From assembly GCA_050246795.1 (NCBI GenBank), contig JBFWVJ010000001.1, forward strand, positions 186,001 to 250,000: a stretch of DNA of 64,000 nt, given 5' to 3'. Source of the DNA: JBFWVJ01 sp050246795. GTDB lineage: Bacteria; Patescibacteriota; Gracilibacteria; JAUYGZ01. Positions 1-7,096 of the stretch are shown in pieces. The notes under the pieces are model-generated. The model was not told where the DNA came from and did not search any database. It was given only the letters and a program-made list of their open reading frames with translations. A program made the translations under genes and the position numbers. Each line of letters begins with the position of its first letter. The first letter of the stretch is position 1.

Positions 1-35
1 CCGAGGAGTTGCTTTTGCGCCTAAAGTTTTTCCAG

Positions 36-62
36 TCCCGAGCTGAAAGGCTCGGGATTTTA
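36..62 (+). terminator. Rho-independent terminator of an upstream gene
   Basis: An 8-bp perfect stem (TCCCGAGC 36-43 / GCTCGGGA 50-57) with a 6-nt loop is followed by TTTTAAAA. It ends transcription of a plus-strand gene whose coding part lies left of the window. No coding call is made for bases 1-35. Confidence 0.75.
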
Positions 63-89
63 AAATTCGCTTTTTGGGTTTTGAGGCAT

Positions 90-95
90 TATAAT
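90..95 (+). promoter_or_regulatory. Promoter -10 box for the 125 gene
   Basis: A perfect TATAAT lies 29 bases before the ATG at 125. No convincing -35 hexamer is visible at 16-18 bp spacing, so this is a -10-only prediction. It lies just after the terminator at 36-62, which fits a new transcription unit. Confidence 0.45.
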
Positions 96-124
96 GAGGA
101 ATTCATTCGATTTATTTTCTCCCT

Positions 125-544
125 ATGAAACCCCTCAATTCTTTATTTAGAAAAACGTTGTATCTCATCCTTGGTTTTTTTTTGGCAACTGCTTCTGTCA
201 CATTGGCGCAAGCTGAGCATGGCTATGTTCTCCTTCCTCCTGGCCAGGTACCTCAACAGCCCTTCCAGCCAGGAGGGCAGGCGGGGGGCTATTCGGGGGA
301 AGTAAATCACCTCATGGACAAGTGGCAGGGCAAGATCCTCAACCAGTCTGAGCAGCTGCAAATGAGAACGTTCACAGACCCGGGATTTATGGATACCAAT
401 GGTACTGGTCTCTCTCCGGATGTTTCGGGATGGTATGTCCCGTCTTCACATGGCTCCCAAGGTTTTCCAAATGGACCTTCGTATCCTTATCCGCCTGATA
501 ATCGGTTTCAAGCTCCAGACTCTTTCTTTCCACGCACCCGATGA
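125..544 (+). CDS. Small secreted protein of unknown function
   Basis: This 139-aa protein starts with a clear signal peptide: a basic N-terminus (KPLNSLFRKT), a hydrophobic core around residues 12-27, and probable cleavage after AQA near residue 30. The mature part is short, rich in Pro, Gly and Ser, and has no recognisable domain (PGQVPQQPFQPGGQ, then a proline-rich tail). It is probably exported and disordered. It lies directly before another secreted protein at 629, and each has its own TATAAT box, so they may act together at the surface but are not clearly one operon. No Shine-Dalgarno precedes the ATG. The function is unknown. Confidence 0.75.
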   Translation: MKPLNSLFRKTLYLILGFFLATASVTLAQAEHGYVLLPPGQVPQQPFQPGGQAGGYSGEVNHLMDKWQGKILNQSEQLQMRTFTDPGFMDTNGTGLSPDVSGWYVPSSHGSQGFPNGPSYPYPPDNRFQAPDSFFPRTR

Positions 545-573
545 CATGAGATATGAATCACGGTTTGTTTTCT

Positions 574-601
574 TTCTTGGTCGGCCTGGAAGGACTATAA
601 T
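574..601 (+). promoter_or_regulatory. Promoter for the Gly-Tyr-rich protein gene
   Basis: TATAAT at 596-601 has a weak -35-like TTCTTG at 574-579 (16-bp spacer). The predicted start is near 608, which gives a leader of about 20 nt before the ATG at 629. Confidence 0.45.
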
Positions 602-628
602 TGACCATTCATTTGATTACTTTTAATC

Positions 629-1771
629 ATGAGCAAGAGAAACCTTTTTATGACCATGATGATGGTGGTGGTAGGTTGTTTCTTTTTTGGATTTGTAGTG
701 ACAGATGTCTTTTCACAGTCTTCCCCACCATATCTTCAACCTGCTGCAGGAGAGGATTCTTCTCAGGATCCGTCCACTTCGCCTGATGTGATCAAGGTTC
801 ATGAGGTGTATTATCAGGAAGAGCTTTCCACGCGTTATTATTCTGATCAAGCAGAGCAATTAGGTGACGATGAGCAGCTCCTCTTCCAAAAAATACGCGA
901 TGAAAATCAGCAGCATCTCCAATACCTGCGAAATATTTTGCAGCAACAGCAGCTTCCCATTCCTTCAGAAAGCGCCCCTGATCGTTCCCCATACGATTTC
1001 AAAAGGCCTTCTTCGGGAACTCTGATCGATGTCTTGAATGATTCTACTCGTATGGAACTTCAGGAAATTCAGGAGCTGACCAGCAGCATCGATAGCGTGC
1101 ACAATGAAGCATTCAGGAATTTTTTCAGCTATCTGAGAATCGAAAGTTATCTGCACCTCTGTGAGCTGGTCGTTTTTTCTGAAATGCGTCGCTTGCAGCT
1201 GCAGATAGATCCTCAGTATGTCCAGTCTTGTCGGGAAATCATGGCTATTAAGCGGCTTCCGCTTGATGAGCTGGAGGAGCTTTCAGAACCTACCGGTGTT
1301 CCCAACAATCCTCAAGGTTCCGCACCTCGGGTTTTGGCAAGCGCGGGGGGTATGAACGACCTTTTAGCCCAGAGTCTTTATCAGGATAATGCCTTTGATT
1401 ACGGTTCTTTTTATGAAGGGTTTGGCTATCGATATTTAACCCCCCTTCCATTCTTTACTCCTTATGGTTACGGCGGATACGGGGGCTATGGAGGCTATGG
1501 GGGTGGATACGGGGGGTATGGAGGATATCCTGGATATGGTGGCTACGGGGGATATGGGGGGTATGGAGGATATGGGGGATATGGAGGAGGTGGGTATGGC
1601 GGATATGGCGGATATGATGGTGTTTACGGACGATACCCGAGGACCCCTTATTATCCACCGACTCCATACTACAGCGGGGTTTTAGGGGGCGACTTGATCG
1701 ATTTTAACTTCTATTTTCACACGCCTTACAATCCAGGGGTCAACTATGGTGGCTATCAATTTCCATACTAG
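629..1771 (+). CDS. Secreted Gly-Tyr-repeat protein
   Basis: This 380-aa exported protein has a hydrophobic signal segment at residues 8-25. A helical, Gln/Glu-rich middle (about residues 60-200) follows. It contains E92-x3-H96 and later helices with Glu and His, which faintly recall ferritin-like bundles, but this is too weak for a call. Residues about 278-335 are almost pure GGY/GYGG repeats, and the tail is Tyr/Pro rich. Gly-Tyr repeats are known in adhesive, self-associating or wall-associated proteins, so a surface or matrix role is inferred. It follows another small secreted protein and is convergent with the nitroreductase gene. The repetitive DNA (1462-1640) is prone to length change. 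Confidence 0.8.
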   Translation: MSKRNLFMTMMMVVVGCFFFGFVVTDVFSQSSPPYLQPAAGEDSSQDPSTSPDVIKVHEVYYQEELSTRYYSDQAEQLGDDEQLLFQKIRDENQQHLQYLRNILQQQQLPIPSESAPDRSPYDFKRPSSGTLIDVLNDSTRMELQEIQELTSSIDSVHNEAFRNFFSYLRIESYLHLCELVVFSEMRRLQLQIDPQYVQSCREIMAIKRLPLDELEELSEPTGVPNNPQGSAPRVLASAGGMNDLLAQSLYQDNAFDYGSFYEGFGYRYLTPLPFFTPYGYGGYGGYGGYGGGYGGYGGYPGYGGYGGYGGYGGYGGYGGGGYGGYGGYDGVYGRYPRTPYYPPTPYYSGVLGGDLIDFNFYFHTPYNPGVNYGGYQFPY

Positions 1772-1792
1772 GTGGGAGTTTCGTGCCCCGGT

Positions 1793-2413
1793 TTAAAGGC
1801 TTGAGAAGAGATCCTCTGTTGAGAATCTGGCTTTTGCGCGATGGGGTCCCTCTTTTCGATAGCCGATGGCGAGTGCCACCACGGATTTCATATGAGAGGG
1901 GAGTTTGAGAATGCTATCGTAGGCTGTCGGGTCGAATCCTTCCATGGGACACGAATCGATCCCTAGTTCAGCACAGGCCGCCATAGCAAATCCCAGCGCG
2001 ATATACGCCTGACGTTCTCCCCAGGTTTTGATCCAGCTTGGATCACGTTCTTCGGCAAAGCCTCGCATCATGCCTTCATAGGCTTTTAATTCGTTTCGTT
2101 TCACTTCGTTGCCCTCCGTGAGGATTTCCATGAGTTGGTTTATCCGATTCATGATGTCGCTCCTGCTGGAAAAGACTAAATAATGGGATGCGTCCGTTAC
2201 TTGTGGTTGGTTCCAGGAGTGGGTCCTCAGCTCTTGTTGGATGGTTTTGTCGTGGATGACATGGATGTGATACGGTTGCAGGCCAAAGGAACTCGGACTC
2301 ATTTGGATCGCTTCCAAGATTTTTTTTAGGTCTTCTTCGTTTACCGTTTTTTCGGAATCAAAGGCTTTGGTGGCGAAGCGCCAATGGAGTTGTTGGAGAA
2401 AGCTCGGTTCCAT
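1793..2413 (-). CDS. Nitroreductase family NAD(P)H oxidoreductase
   Basis: This 206-aa protein is close in length to NfsB-type nitroreductases (about 217 aa). These are FMN flavoproteins that pass electrons from NAD(P)H to nitro compounds, quinones or other acceptors. Family features visible are the N-terminal RFATKAFD (FMN phosphate contact), SPSSFGLQPYHIHVI (residues about 40-54), and the C-terminal GIDSCPMEGFDP with AIGYRKEG, all in the usual order. It is a cytosolic homodimer in relatives. It is convergent with the Gly-Tyr protein and divergent from the superoxide dismutase gene, a plausible redox neighbourhood. The natural substrate cannot be told from sequence. Confidence 0.9.
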   Translation of the reverse strand: MEPSFLQQLHWRFATKAFDSEKTVNEEDLKKILEAIQMSPSSFGLQPYHIHVIHDKTIQQELRTHSWNQPQVTDASHYLVFSSRSDIMNRINQLMEILTEGNEVKRNELKAYEGMMRGFAEERDPSWIKTWGERQAYIALGFAMAACAELGIDSCPMEGFDPTAYDSILKLPSHMKSVVALAIGYRKEGPHRAKARFSTEDLFSSL

Positions 2414-2584
2414 GAGGTTTATAATGGAAATAGTGATTTCAACCTACTGAAGGACAGGACTTTTGTCACTATCCGGGAGGTTACTGGTTTTCTCAGTGTC
2501 CTCTTTTTGGAGCGTGGCTTCGTTGCCACAGCTTCTTTTCTTCGTTATGCTGAGAGTAAGATTTTGTATTCTTAAACACGAATT

Positions 2585-3169
2585 ATGGTTCACCAGGTAA
2601 AAGATTTTACGCATTTGCTCGGCAATCTCGATGGGATCAGTGATGCGCAACTCCAGGCTCATTTTGGTTTGTACGAGGGATATGTGAAGAAATTGAATGA
2701 GATCGAAGAAAAGCTGCCGAAGACTGATAAGGGTTTGGCGAATTATTCGTTTGGTGAGTTTAGTGAATTGAAGCGACGGTATGTCGTTCCCTACAATGGG
2801 ACTTATTTGCACCAGACGTACTTTGAAAATCTTGCGAAGGATGGAGGTGAAATGAGCGATGAGTTGAGCAAGGCGATCATTGACGCTTTTGGTTCGGTCG
2901 ACGAATATTTGGCCGATTTAAAAGCTTCCGGTTCATCAGTGCTTGGATGGGTTTTGACTTGTCGCAACAAGAGAGACGGACGAGTGCAGAATCACATTGT
3001 TTTTGAGCACCATGTGGGACTCCCAGTGGATCAGGAAATTATTCTCGCTCTGGATTGTTGGGAACATGCTTTTATGATCGATTATGGAACAAAGAAGGCC
3101 CAGTATATGGATGCCTTTGTGAAGAATGTGAACTGGGGGATCGTCAATGAGCGATTTTCAAAACGATAA
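2585..3169 (+). CDS. sodB: Superoxide dismutase, Fe/Mn family
   Basis: This 194-aa enzyme converts superoxide to oxygen and hydrogen peroxide. All four metal ligands can be placed: His26 (LQAHFG), His76 (YLHQTY), Asp157 and His161 in the DCWEHAF signature. The FDY-like segment FMIDYGTKKAQYMDAF follows. The usual GKHHxxYV next to the first ligand is replaced by GLYEGYV, so the second-sphere residues differ from classical enzymes and the protein is a divergent member. Fe versus Mn use cannot be decided. The stop is 3 bases before the next ATG, which indicates an operon with the membrane protein that follows. No Shine-Dalgarno is seen before the ATG. Confidence 0.9.
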   Translation: MVHQVKDFTHLLGNLDGISDAQLQAHFGLYEGYVKKLNEIEEKLPKTDKGLANYSFGEFSELKRRYVVPYNGTYLHQTYFENLAKDGGEMSDELSKAIIDAFGSVDEYLADLKASGSSVLGWVLTCRNKRDGRVQNHIVFEHHVGLPVDQEIILALDCWEHAFMIDYGTKKAQYMDAFVKNVNWGIVNERFSKR

Positions 3170-3172
3170 ATC

Positions 3173-3673
3173 ATGACTCTCGATGCTTTTTTACATCAGG
3201 AAATAGAGCATCTGCAGCGCCATCTTTGGCGTCGAGAATTTCTTCCTTTTGGAGGATATGTATTGAGTCTTTTGGTCGGTCCAGTGCTGCTTTCCTTGGT
3301 TTTTGTGAAGCCTTCTCTTTTTTCGCCGGGGCTCCTCCAGCTCACTGCTTTCGCCTTGGTCTTTTTTTTCTTTGCTTTGTTTTTTTCCCCATCGAAGAAG
3401 CTGCGGCGGATCCGTATTGTGGCGAACGCTCTCAGGAAATCTCCTGGAGGGACCCTTTCGTTTTCAGCACTTGAATTTCAAGAGGCTGCTCGCGCGCTTG
3501 AGACTTGGCAGCCTGCGACCTATGAAGAAGCGGTGCAGAGATATGGCAAGACGTCCGTGGAGATTCTTTTTTTGATTCGCGCGGTTGATCAAGTGACGGA
3601 TCACCACTTTGTGCGTGTTTTCTCATTGAGGTCTATTCGGGAGGATCGTGAGGCGGGGTATGGGGAGGAATAA
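3173..3673 (+). CDS. Two-helix membrane protein of unknown function
   Basis: This 166-aa protein has two hydrophobic segments (about residues 25-46 and 55-73) joined by a short loop. A basic stretch (SPSKKLRRIR) and a soluble C-terminal domain with helices follow (ALEFQEAARALETWQPATYEEAVQRYG). The N-terminus is amphipathic and His/Gln rich. No family is recognised. It starts 3 bases after the superoxide dismutase stop, so the two are almost surely co-transcribed and possibly translationally coupled. It ends at a bidirectional hairpin shared with rpsJ. Confidence 0.75.
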   Translation: MTLDAFLHQEIEHLQRHLWRREFLPFGGYVLSLLVGPVLLSLVFVKPSLFSPGLLQLTAFALVFFFFALFFSPSKKLRRIRIVANALRKSPGGTLSFSALEFQEAARALETWQPATYEEAVQRYGKTSVEILFLIRAVDQVTDHHFVRVFSLRSIREDREAGYGEE

Positions 3674-3701
3674 AAAAAAGCGCGGAGGTTGTCCGCGCTT
3701 T
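3672..3701 (-). terminator. Terminator of rpsJ (bidirectional hairpin)
   Basis: A 10-bp perfect stem (AAAGCGCGGA 3677-3686 / TCCGCGCTTT 3692-3701) has a 5-nt loop. On the minus strand it is followed by a run of eight T, a textbook intrinsic terminator 30 bases after the rpsJ stop. It may also end the plus-strand 2585-3673 operon, but without a T tract on that side. Confidence 0.9.
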
Positions 3702-3730
3702 AGGGTCTGTTGGGCATGTAACTCTTGTTC

Positions 3731-4186
3731 CTACATCATCTTGATTTCCACATCTACTCCCGCAGGGAGATTGAGACTGGACAATGACTCGATCGTGGTG
3801 GTGGTGTAATCAGTGATATCGATCAGTCGCTTGTGGGTTCGGATTTCGAATTGTTCACGAGCGTCTTTGTTGACGAAGGTGGATCGGTTCACCGTTACTC
3901 GCTCGATCTTCGTCGGGAGAGGGATAGGTCCGGTGACGAGAGATCCGGTTCGTTCAGCAGTATCGATGATGGTCTTTGAGCTTTCATCGACGATTTTGTG
4001 GTCAAAGGCCCGGATAATCACCCGGATCTTTTGCTTGTCGCTGGTGGCTTTCTTGGTTTCCTTCTTGCCCTTTTCTGGAGCCAGAACAGATTCCTTTTTT
4101 GGAGCGGCCACTTTTTTTGCTGGAGCTTTCTTTGGAGCTTTTTCAGCAGTTTCTTTTTTTGCTGCGGGTTTCTTGGCGGTTGCCAT
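3731..4186 (-). CDS. rpsJ: 30S ribosomal protein S10 with basic N-terminal extension
   Basis: The C-terminal 100 residues match S10 across its length: KIRVIIRAFDHKIVDESSKTI, then TGPIPLPTKIERVTVNRS with the conserved loop that reaches the 30S head, then a basic HKRLIDI segment. S10 is usually about 102-105 aa. This one is 151 aa because of a 49-residue leader built of Lys, Ala, Pro and Glu (AKKPAAKK, APKKAPAKK). The extension is continuous with the S10 frame and ATG-started, so it looks genuine. It resembles disordered rRNA-binding tails. The gene follows tuf, as in str/S10-type operons, but a terminator and a separate promoter lie between them. Confidence 0.95.
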   Translation of the reverse strand: MATAKKPAAKKETAEKAPKKAPAKKVAAPKKESVLAPEKGKKETKKATSDKQKIRVIIRAFDHKIVDESSKTIIDTAERTGSLVTGPIPLPTKIERVTVNRSTFVNKDAREQFEIRTHKRLIDITDYTTTTIESLSSLNLPAGVDVEIKMM

Positions 4187-4240
4187 AGGGAGAGGGGTTA
4201 GGAGATAGCTTCGTTAGCTTCATGAGCTTCGAAAGCGAAA

Positions 4241-4270
4241 AATAAAAAACGACGGCGTTCGCCGTCGTTT
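4241..4270 (-). terminator. Intrinsic terminator or attenuator ahead of rpsJ
   Basis: A 10-bp stem (AAACGACGGC 4247-4256 / GCCGTCGTTT 4261-4270) has a GTTC tetraloop and a minus-strand T tract, TTTTTTATT. It lies between the promoter at 4356-4384 and the rpsJ start. It therefore either ends a short RNA or attenuates rpsJ. A weaker upstream hairpin (GTTTGAA/TTCAAAC, about 4267-4286) overlaps its outer bases and could compete with it. Confidence 0.85.
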
Positions 4271-4349
4271 GAAGGTTCATTCAAACATTTTTCGGGCGAA
4301 TTATTTCCTCGAGTGAGGAGTCTCTAGGGCTAAGAGCAGCTGATAGAGC
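4241..4349 (-). ncRNA. Short leader RNA or small RNA between tuf and rpsJ
   Basis: The promoter at 4356-4384 predicts a start near 4349 and the terminator at 4241-4270 predicts an end near 4241. Together they give an RNA of about 109 nt on the minus strand. It has no ORF longer than a four-codon AUG-UUU-GAA-UGA. It may be an independent small RNA or the attenuated 5' leader of rpsJ (start 55 nt further on). No known RNA family is recognised. The call rests on promoter and terminator geometry only. Confidence 0.45.
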
Positions 4350-4355
4350 AGGGGT

Positions 4356-4384
4356 ATTGTAGGTAAAAGAATGCAGAAATGCAA
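4356..4384 (-). promoter_or_regulatory. Promoter upstream of the leader RNA / rpsJ
   Basis: On the minus strand, TTGCAT (4379-4384) and TACAAT (4356-4361) are separated by exactly 17 bp. The promoter sits immediately downstream of the tuf terminator, so it restarts transcription toward rpsJ. Confidence 0.6.
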
Positions 4385-4415
4385 ACAAAAACCGCACTTG
4401 GTCGAGTGCGGTTTT
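4381..4415 (-). terminator. Terminator of tuf
   Basis: An 11-bp stem (AAAACCGCACT 4388-4398 / AGTGCGGTTTT 4405-4415) with a 6-nt loop is followed on the minus strand by TTTTGTTTGC. It lies 41 bases after the tuf stop. Confidence 0.85.
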
Positions 4416-4456
4416 AAAGTTTGAGAGAGTACGTTGTTCTCGTTTGTCTTTGTTGG

Positions 4457-5644
4457 TTATTTCATGATTTTGGTCACCACTCCAGCACCTACGGTTCGTC
4501 CTCCTTCACGGATCGCGAAACGGGTTCCTTCGTTGACCGCTACTGGTACGCCGAGTCTTACCACTACTTTGAGGTTGTCACCTGGCATCACCATTTCGGT
4601 TCCTTCTGGGAGGTGTACTTCCCCGGTTACGTCCGTCGTACGGATGTAGAACTGAGGCTTGTATCCCTTGAAGAATGGAGTGTGTCGTCCACCTTCTTCT
4701 TTCGTCAAGACGTAGATTTCTCCTTCGAATTCGGTATGAGGAGTGATAGAACCTGGCTTAGCAAGAACCATTCCACGTTCGATGTCTTCACGTTCGATTC
4801 CTCGGAGGAGGAGACCGACGTTGTCACCCGCTTGTCCTTGGTCGAGAAGCTTCTTGAACATTTCCACTCCGGTCACCACGACTTTTCGAGTGTCTCGGAT
4901 TCCGACGATTTCAACTTCTTCGTTGACCTTCACGATCCCTTGTTCTACACGCCCGGTAGCAACAGTACCACGACCCTTGATGGAGAAGACGTCTTCTACT
5001 GGCATCAGGAATGGCTTGTCGAGTTCACGAACTGGATCTGGTACGTAGCTGTCGAGGGTTTCGAGGAGTTTCTTCACTGGGTCAGCTTCTGGGCCGGTTG
5101 GGTTTTCAAGAGCTTTGAGACCAGATCCTCGGATGATCGGAGTATCATCTCCAGGGAATTCATACTTGTTGAGGAGTTCTCGGATTTCCATTTCTACGAG
5201 GTCGATCAATTCTGGGTCGTCCACCATGTCAACTTTGTTCAAGAAGACAACGATATAAGGAACGTTTACCTGACGAGCCAAAAGAATGTGTTCTCGGGTT
5301 TGAGGCATTGGACCATCTGCAGCAGAGCAAACGAGGATCGCTGCATCCATCTGAGCAGCACCTGTAATCATGTTCTTTACGTAATCCGCGTGACCTGGAC
5401 AGTCTACGTGAGCGTAGTGACGGTTCGCGGTGCTGTATTCTACGTGAGAGGTAGAGATCGTAATACCACGTTCTCGTTCTTCGGGAGCGTTGTCGATTTG
5501 ATCAAAGCTCTTTGCGGTAGCTCCACCCATAGCAGCGGCTACAGTGGTGATCGCAGCGGTTAAGGTTGTTTTACCATGGTCAACGTGACCGATCGTACCG
5601 ACGTTCACGTGGACTTTATCGCGTACGAATACATTATCTGCCAT
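4457..5644 (-). CDS. tuf: Translation elongation factor Tu
   Basis: This 395-aa GTPase carries aminoacyl-tRNA to the ribosomal A site. All G motifs are present: GHVDHGKT (P-loop, residues 19-26), RERGITI (switch I), DCPGHADY (G3), NKVD (G4) and a GSGLKAL G5. Domains 2 and 3 follow with GRGTVATGRVEQG and the C-terminal GGRTVGAGVVTKI. I chose the ATG at 5644 (MADNVF) over an upstream in-frame start because it matches the family length. It also leaves about 28 nt after the promoter at 5679-5707. The upstream extension lies across that promoter and is not conserved. Only one tuf copy is in view. Confidence 0.97.
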   Translation of the reverse strand: MADNVFVRDKVHVNVGTIGHVDHGKTTLTAAITTVAAAMGGATAKSFDQIDNAPEERERGITISTSHVEYSTANRHYAHVDCPGHADYVKNMITGAAQMDAAILVCSAADGPMPQTREHILLARQVNVPYIVVFLNKVDMVDDPELIDLVEMEIRELLNKYEFPGDDTPIIRGSGLKALENPTGPEADPVKKLLETLDSYVPDPVRELDKPFLMPVEDVFSIKGRGTVATGRVEQGIVKVNEEVEIVGIRDTRKVVVTGVEMFKKLLDQGQAGDNVGLLLRGIEREDIERGMVLAKPGSITPHTEFEGEIYVLTKEEGGRHTPFFKGYKPQFYIRTTDVTGEVHLPEGTEMVMPGDNLKVVVRLGVPVAVNEGTRFAIREGGRTVGAGVVTKIMK

Positions 5645-5678
5645 AATGAGAAGCTTAAAGGGTACAATGAGCTGCCAG

Positions 5679-5707
5679 ATGCTATCAGAGGCTTTTTTAT
5701 CTGTCAA
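5679..5707 (-). promoter_or_regulatory. Strong promoter of tuf
   Basis: On the minus strand a perfect TTGACA (5702-5707) lies 17 bp from TAGCAT (5679-5684). The start is predicted near 5672, giving a leader of about 28 nt before the ATG. This is the best consensus -35 in the window, as expected for tuf. Confidence 0.75.
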
Positions 5708-5712
5708 ACATT

Positions 5713-5797
5713 AGTTCGCAGTTCGTAGTTGGGAGTTCGTAGTTCGTAGTTCGTAGTTCGGAGTTCGGAGTTGGAGGTTGTAGATGATAGGTTGTAG
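5713..5797. repeat. Degenerate heptamer tandem array (GTTCGTA type)
   Basis: About twelve 7-bp units lie between the divergent tuf and aroC genes. They run from TTCGCAG and TTCGTAG through TTCGGAG to TTGGAGG and TTGTAGA, decaying toward aroC. The right end supplies a possible aroC promoter (TTGGAG 5771-5776, 18 bp, TAGAAT 5795-5800). A related GTTCGGAGTGCGGGG stretch follows aroC at about 7017-7035. Confidence 0.85.
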
Positions 5798-5820
5798 AAT
5801 GTTTTTGATTTGTCATTTAT

Positions 5821-7011
5821 ATGAATACTTTTGGGCATACGTTTCGGATCAGCACCTTTGGGGAGTCTCATGGGGCTGCAGTGGGGGTGGTGATCGATGG
5901 ATGTCCGGCGGGGTTGGAGTTGAGTGTGAAGGACTTTAAGAAAGATTTGGATCGACGAAAAACTGGGCAGAGTTCGATTGTTTCACCCAGAAAAGAAGAT
6001 GATCAGGTGGAGATATTATCTGGAGTTTTTGAAGGGAGAACGTTGGGGACGCCGATTGCTTTGATGGTTCGGAATAGCAATGCGAAGTCGGAACATTATG
6101 ATCTGTTGAAAAATACCTATCGGCCCAGTCACGCGGACTTTACTTATGAAAAAAAGTATGGGATCCGGGACCATCGCGGGGGAGGCAGGGCGAGTGCGAG
6201 GGAGACGGTGGCGAGGGTTCTTGGCGGTGTAGTCGCCAAGAAAATTTTCAATTTTCAATTTTCAATTTTCAATGGGAAACCTATCGATATCGTTGCTTAT
6301 GTTAAGCAAGTTGGAAATGTTGTTGCAGATATTGATCCGGACAAGGTGACTTTCAAACAAGTGGAATCGAATGAGGTTCGATGTCCGGATGCGAGGGGGG
6401 CGAAGAAGATGATTGAACATATAAAAGAAGTGCAGAAAAAAGGTGACACGGTCGGTGGGGTGGTGGAGTGTGTGGTGAAGAATGTGCCAGTTGGTTTAGG
6501 GGAGCCGGTGTTTGATAAGCTGAAAGCGACTTTGGCGCACGCGATGATGAGTTTGCCGGCCACGATGGGGGTGGAGTTTGGGAGTGGGTTTTCTTCGCTC
6601 GGGATGTTTGGGAGTGAGCATAATGATGCTTTTGAAATTCAAAACGAAAAACGTAAAACGAAAAACGTAAAACGAAATTCAAAATTCGAAATTCAAAATT
6701 CAAAATTGGGAGAGTCCATGAAAATTAAAACTACAACAAACCATTCAGGCGGTATTCAGGGTGGGATTTCCAATGGGATGCCGATTGTGTTTCGAGTTTG
6801 CTTCAAGCCGGTGGCGACGGTGTTTCAGGATCAGCAGACGCTGACGAAGCAGGGGAAAAAGCACACGCTGAAAATGTACGGGCGTCATGATCCTTGTGTG
6901 GTGCCGCGGGCGGTGGTGATCGTGGAGGCGATGGCGGCGGTGGTGTTGGCGGATGCGGTGTTGAGGCAGAGGGCGGTTCGGGGTGAGAGGTTCGAAGATT
7001 GGGGTTGGTAG
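5821..7011 (+). CDS. aroC: Chorismate synthase
   Basis: The enzyme makes chorismate from 5-enolpyruvylshikimate-3-phosphate using reduced FMN, the last shikimate-pathway step. Signatures are all present: TFGESHG (residues 12-18), GGRASARETVARV, HSGGIQGGISNGMP, and RHDPCVVPRAV (R355-H356-D357). The 396-aa length exceeds the usual 360-390 because two low-complexity segments encoded by dispersed repeat DNA sit in frame. One is short, at 6241-6273 (FNFQFSIFN). The other, about 25 residues at 6635-6709, is Lys/Asn/Gln rich and lies just before the FMN-binding TTTNHSGG loop. All catalytic motifs flank these inserts intact, so the gene is probably functional. aroE lies 6 kb downstream. Confidence 0.95.
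   Translation: MNTFGHTFRISTFGESHGAAVGVVIDGCPAGLELSVKDFKKDLDRRKTGQSSIVSPRKEDDQVEILSGVFEGRTLGTPIALMVRNSNAKSEHYDLLKNTYRPSHADFTYEKKYGIRDHRGGGRASARETVARVLGGVVAKKIFNFQFSIFNGKPIDIVAYVKQVGNVVADIDPDKVTFKQVESNEVRCPDARGAKKMIEHIKEVQKKGDTVGGVVECVVKNVPVGLGEPVFDKLKATLAHAMMSLPATMGVEFGSGFSSLGMFGSEHNDAFEIQNEKRKTKNVKRNSKFEIQNSKLGESMKIKTTTNHSGGIQGGISNGMPIVFRVCFKPVATVFQDQQTLTKQGKKHTLKMYGRHDPCVVPRAVVIVEAMAAVVLADAVLRQRAVRGERFEDWGW
6241..6273 (+). repeat. CAATTTT-type repeat inserted in frame in aroC
   Basis: Three near-perfect tandem copies of a CAATTTT-containing 9-mer lie within the aroC coding frame. The same motif fills intergenic gaps at 18775-18845, 52867-52969 and 57645-57672. Confidence 0.8.
6635..6709 (+). 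repeat. Compound repeat inserted in frame in aroC
   Basis: AACGTAAAACG-type units (about 6642-6676) run directly into AAATTCAAAATTC-type units (about 6674-6706). The reading frame stays open and adds about 25 residues to chorismate synthase. Confidence 0.85.
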
Positions 7012-7096
7012 TTAGGTGTTCGGAGTGCGGGGATTGGAGGGGGTGTTTGGTGAATGGAAGAGTTGTGATAAAAAGGAATCACTTCACATCTCGGTC

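Noticed and set aside
1455..1667. His/Ile-rich ORF antisense to the Gly-Tyr repeats
   Set aside because: It is a pure consequence of the repeat DNA read on the other strand.
4331..4365. tRNA D-arm-like AGCAGCTGATAGAGC
   Set aside because: No acceptor, anticodon or T arm can be folded around it.
4421..5563. Long plus-strand ORF (380 codons) antisense to tuf
   Set aside because: It is the mirror of the highly biased tuf codons. It has no domain and odd composition (Phe, Ser, Val, His rich), and tuf is certain.
5713..5797. CRISPR-like array
   Set aside because: Units are 7 bp, contiguous, without spacers and without cas genes.
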